60,825 nt of DNA. It comes from Pseudomonadota bacterium (lineage in GTDB: Bacteria; Pseudomonadota; Gammaproteobacteria; Steroidobacterales; Steroidobacteraceae). The stretch lies in the NCBI GenBank assembly GCA_023428645.1, contig JAEYXD010000031.1:1-60825 (forward strand), given 5' to 3'. Under the pieces are notes generated by a model. The model ran no database searches, had not been told where the DNA came from, and saw only the letters and a list, made by a program, of their open reading frames with translations. The position numbers were made by a program, and so were the translations under genes. Shown in pieces: positions 59,411 through 60,825 of this stretch (position 1 is its first letter; each line of letters opens with the position of its first letter).

Positions 59411-60823
59411 ATGAGTCGACTGGTGTGCGTTTCGAATCGGATCTCGTTGCCGCGCAAGTCCGCCGCGCCGGGTGGGCTCGCGGTGGGCGTCTTGAGCGCG
59501 CTGAAACGCACCGGCGGCTTATGGTTCGGATGGGGCGGCGAGACGGTCGATTCCGATCCCGGCGATCCCGACCTCCACATTCGCGACGGCGTCACCTACG
59601 CGACGGTCGACCTGCGTCAGCGCGAATTCGAGCTCTACTACAACGGCTATTCGAACGAGGTCTTGTGGCCGCTGTTCCATTACTTTTTGAAAGGCATGCG
59701 CTACAGCTCCGAGCAGCGCGACGCGTACGAGAACGTCAATCGCACGTTCGCCGCGAAGCTGCTGCCGCTGCTCGAGCCGCGCGACAACATCTGGATTCAT
59801 GACTATCACCTGATTCCACTCGCGCGCATGCTGCGCGAAGCCGGCGTGAAACGGCCGATCGGCTTCTTTCTGCACATTCCGTTTCCGAACATCGAAATGC
59901 TGCGGGTGCTGCCGTCGTACGCGGAGCTGCTGAGCGATCTCACGAACTACGACGTCGTCGGCTTTCAAACCGAAAACGATCTGCGGGCCTTTCATTCCGG
60001 CATCGAGCATCTGTTCGGCGCCGAGGCGATCAAGCCCGACGGCCGCATTCGCGTCGGCGACCGGCTGGTCCGCGCGGAGGTCTTTCCGATCGGCGTCGAT
60101 GTGACGACGGTGCAAGAAGAGGCGGCGGCGGCCATCGGCACGGAAGTCGTGCGGCGCATGACGGACAGCCTGATGGGTCGGTCACTGATGATGGGCGTGG
60201 ATCGGCTCGACTACAGCAAAGGCTTGGTGGAGCGCTTTCAGGCCTATCAGTACTTTCTCGAGACCTATCCCGACAATCTGGGCCGGATCACGTACCTGCA
60301 GATCGCGCCGCTGTCGCGCACGGACGTGCGCGCTTATGTGGAGATTCGCCAATCCTTGGAGCAGGCGGCCGGACGCACGAATGGCCGCTTCGCGGATACC
60401 GATTGGACGCCCATTCGCTATCTGAATCGCAATTTCCCGCATGCGACGCTGATGGGGTTTCTGCGTGCCGCGAAGGTCGGGCTCGTCACGCCGCTGCGCG
60501 ATGGCATGAATCTCGTCGCGAAGGAATTCGTGGTCGCGCAGGACGAGACGGATCCGGGCGTGCTGATTCTTTCGAATCTGGCGGGCGCGGCGCGCGAACT
60601 ATCGACCGCGCTGCTCGTGAATCCATACGACAGCCGCGCTGTGGGTCATGCGATTCAAGCGGCGCTGTCGATGCCGCTTCCCGAGCGCCGCGAGCGCCAT
60701 GCCGCGATGATGCAAATGCTGAAGCGCAACGATATTGCGTCGTGGACGCGGCGCTTCGTCGACGCGCTGGAGCAAGCGCAGGGGAGTGATGCGCGCGTGC
60801 GCGCCGTCGGCAAGGCGGTGTGA
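59411..60823 (+). CDS. otsA: alpha,alpha-trehalose-phosphate synthase (UDP/GDP-glucose type)
   Basis: 470 residues, complete. LVCVSNRISLPRKSAAPGGL, then WFGWGGE, IWIHDYHLIPLARMLREAG, FFLHIPFPNIEMLRVLP, DRLDYSKGLVERFQAYQYFL and LRDGMNLVAKEFVVAQ cover the N-terminal loop, acceptor site and nucleotide-sugar site of GT20. It makes trehalose-6-phosphate from UDP-glucose and glucose-6-phosphate for osmotic and desiccation protection. GAGGAG lies upstream of the ATG. No otsB is seen before the window ends 2 bp after the stop. Confidence 0.96.
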   Translation: MSRLVCVSNRISLPRKSAAPGGLAVGVLSALKRTGGLWFGWGGETVDSDPGDPDLHIRDGVTYATVDLRQREFELYYNGYSNEVLWPLFHYFLKGMRYSSEQRDAYENVNRTFAAKLLPLLEPRDNIWIHDYHLIPLARMLREAGVKRPIGFFLHIPFPNIEMLRVLPSYAELLSDLTNYDVVGFQTENDLRAFHSGIEHLFGAEAIKPDGRIRVGDRLVRAEVFPIGVDVTTVQEEAAAAIGTEVVRRMTDSLMGRSLMMGVDRLDYSKGLVERFQAYQYFLETYPDNLGRITYLQIAPLSRTDVRAYVEIRQSLEQAAGRTNGRFADTDWTPIRYLNRNFPHATLMGFLRAAKVGLVTPLRDGMNLVAKEFVVAQDETDPGVLILSNLAGAARELSTALLVNPYDSRAVGHAIQAALSMPLPERRERHAAMMQMLKRNDIASWTRRFVDALEQAQGSDARVRAVGKAV

Positions 60824-60825
60824 CG

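Noticed and set aside
1..60825. Transfer RNA, ribosomal RNA, insertion sequences or prophage genes
   Set aside because: I looked for cloverleaf arms, conserved rRNA stretches, transposase motifs and phage-type gene runs and saw none. A tRNA scan would settle it.

Overview
The window is GC-rich, gene-dense chromosomal DNA with short intergenic gaps. It most resembles a gammaproteobacterium from the Xanthomonadales/Nevskiales/Steroidobacteraceae neighbourhood. That placement is inferred from the polA / engB / cytochrome c4 / dsbA neighbourhood (shared with Pseudomonas and relatives), a TamA-TamB pair, FadE, a Xanthomonas-type malate dehydrogenase, and an arginine cluster with an N-acylornithine-type carbamoyltransferase as in Xanthomonas and Bacteroidetes. 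I see no rRNA, tRNA, insertion sequence, prophage or CRISPR array.

Layout. 1-3.3 kb: 3' end of malQ, a VOC protein, a possible small protein, a cytochrome b561-like protein and a regulator with two TetR domains. 3.5-8 kb: a TonB-type protein with a receiver-like N-terminus, divergent from oligopeptidase B. 8-14.8 kb: a cyclic-di-GMP block made of a response regulator, a receiver-PAS-PAS-GAF-HD-GYP phosphodiesterase, then two exported Ig-like/Fn3 proteins. One class I c-di-GMP (GEMM-I) riboswitch precedes the first of these and two in tandem precede the second. 15-19.6 kb: an MFS carrier and a reverse-strand operon of a membrane CheA-like kinase without a CheW-like domain, a CheY-like protein and CheX. 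20-30.5 kb: a GNAT-like protein, an EEP-family protein, NYN-LOTUS protein, CorA, DsbA, cytochrome c4, EngB, a candidate small RNA with C-rich loops, an outer-membrane barrel, DNA polymerase I whose proofreading residues are lost, LptM and a thioesterase.

30.5-39 kb: one long reverse-strand arginine operon, argR-argG-(P-loop protein)-argC-argD-argF'-argB-argH, preceded by two ARG-box-like sites whose centres are 21 bp apart. The carbamoyltransferase carries Ala at the position that separates acetyl- from succinyl-ornithine enzymes. 39-49.3 kb: RarD, a NUDIX hydrolase, an alpha/beta hydrolase, TamB, TamA, an NRDE protein and NudC. 49.3-50.8 kb: a divergent pair encoding an FlhC-like protein and a protein that looks like two FlhD domains in tandem. 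50.9-60.8 kb: DinB, a DUF4399 protein, FadE, malate dehydrogenase, an operon of small exported protein / YtrA-type GntR regulator / ABC transporter behind a near-perfect 20-bp palindrome, and trehalose-6-phosphate synthase.

A GC-rich palindromic element recurs in five intergenic gaps. The strongest candidates for undescribed biology are the c-di-GMP riboswitch/Ig-protein block, the divergent double-FlhD/FlhC pair, the CheW-less membrane kinase with CheY and CheX, the C-rich-loop RNA beside polA, and the unusual arginine operon. Function calls come from reading translated sequence against remembered families; no database search was run.
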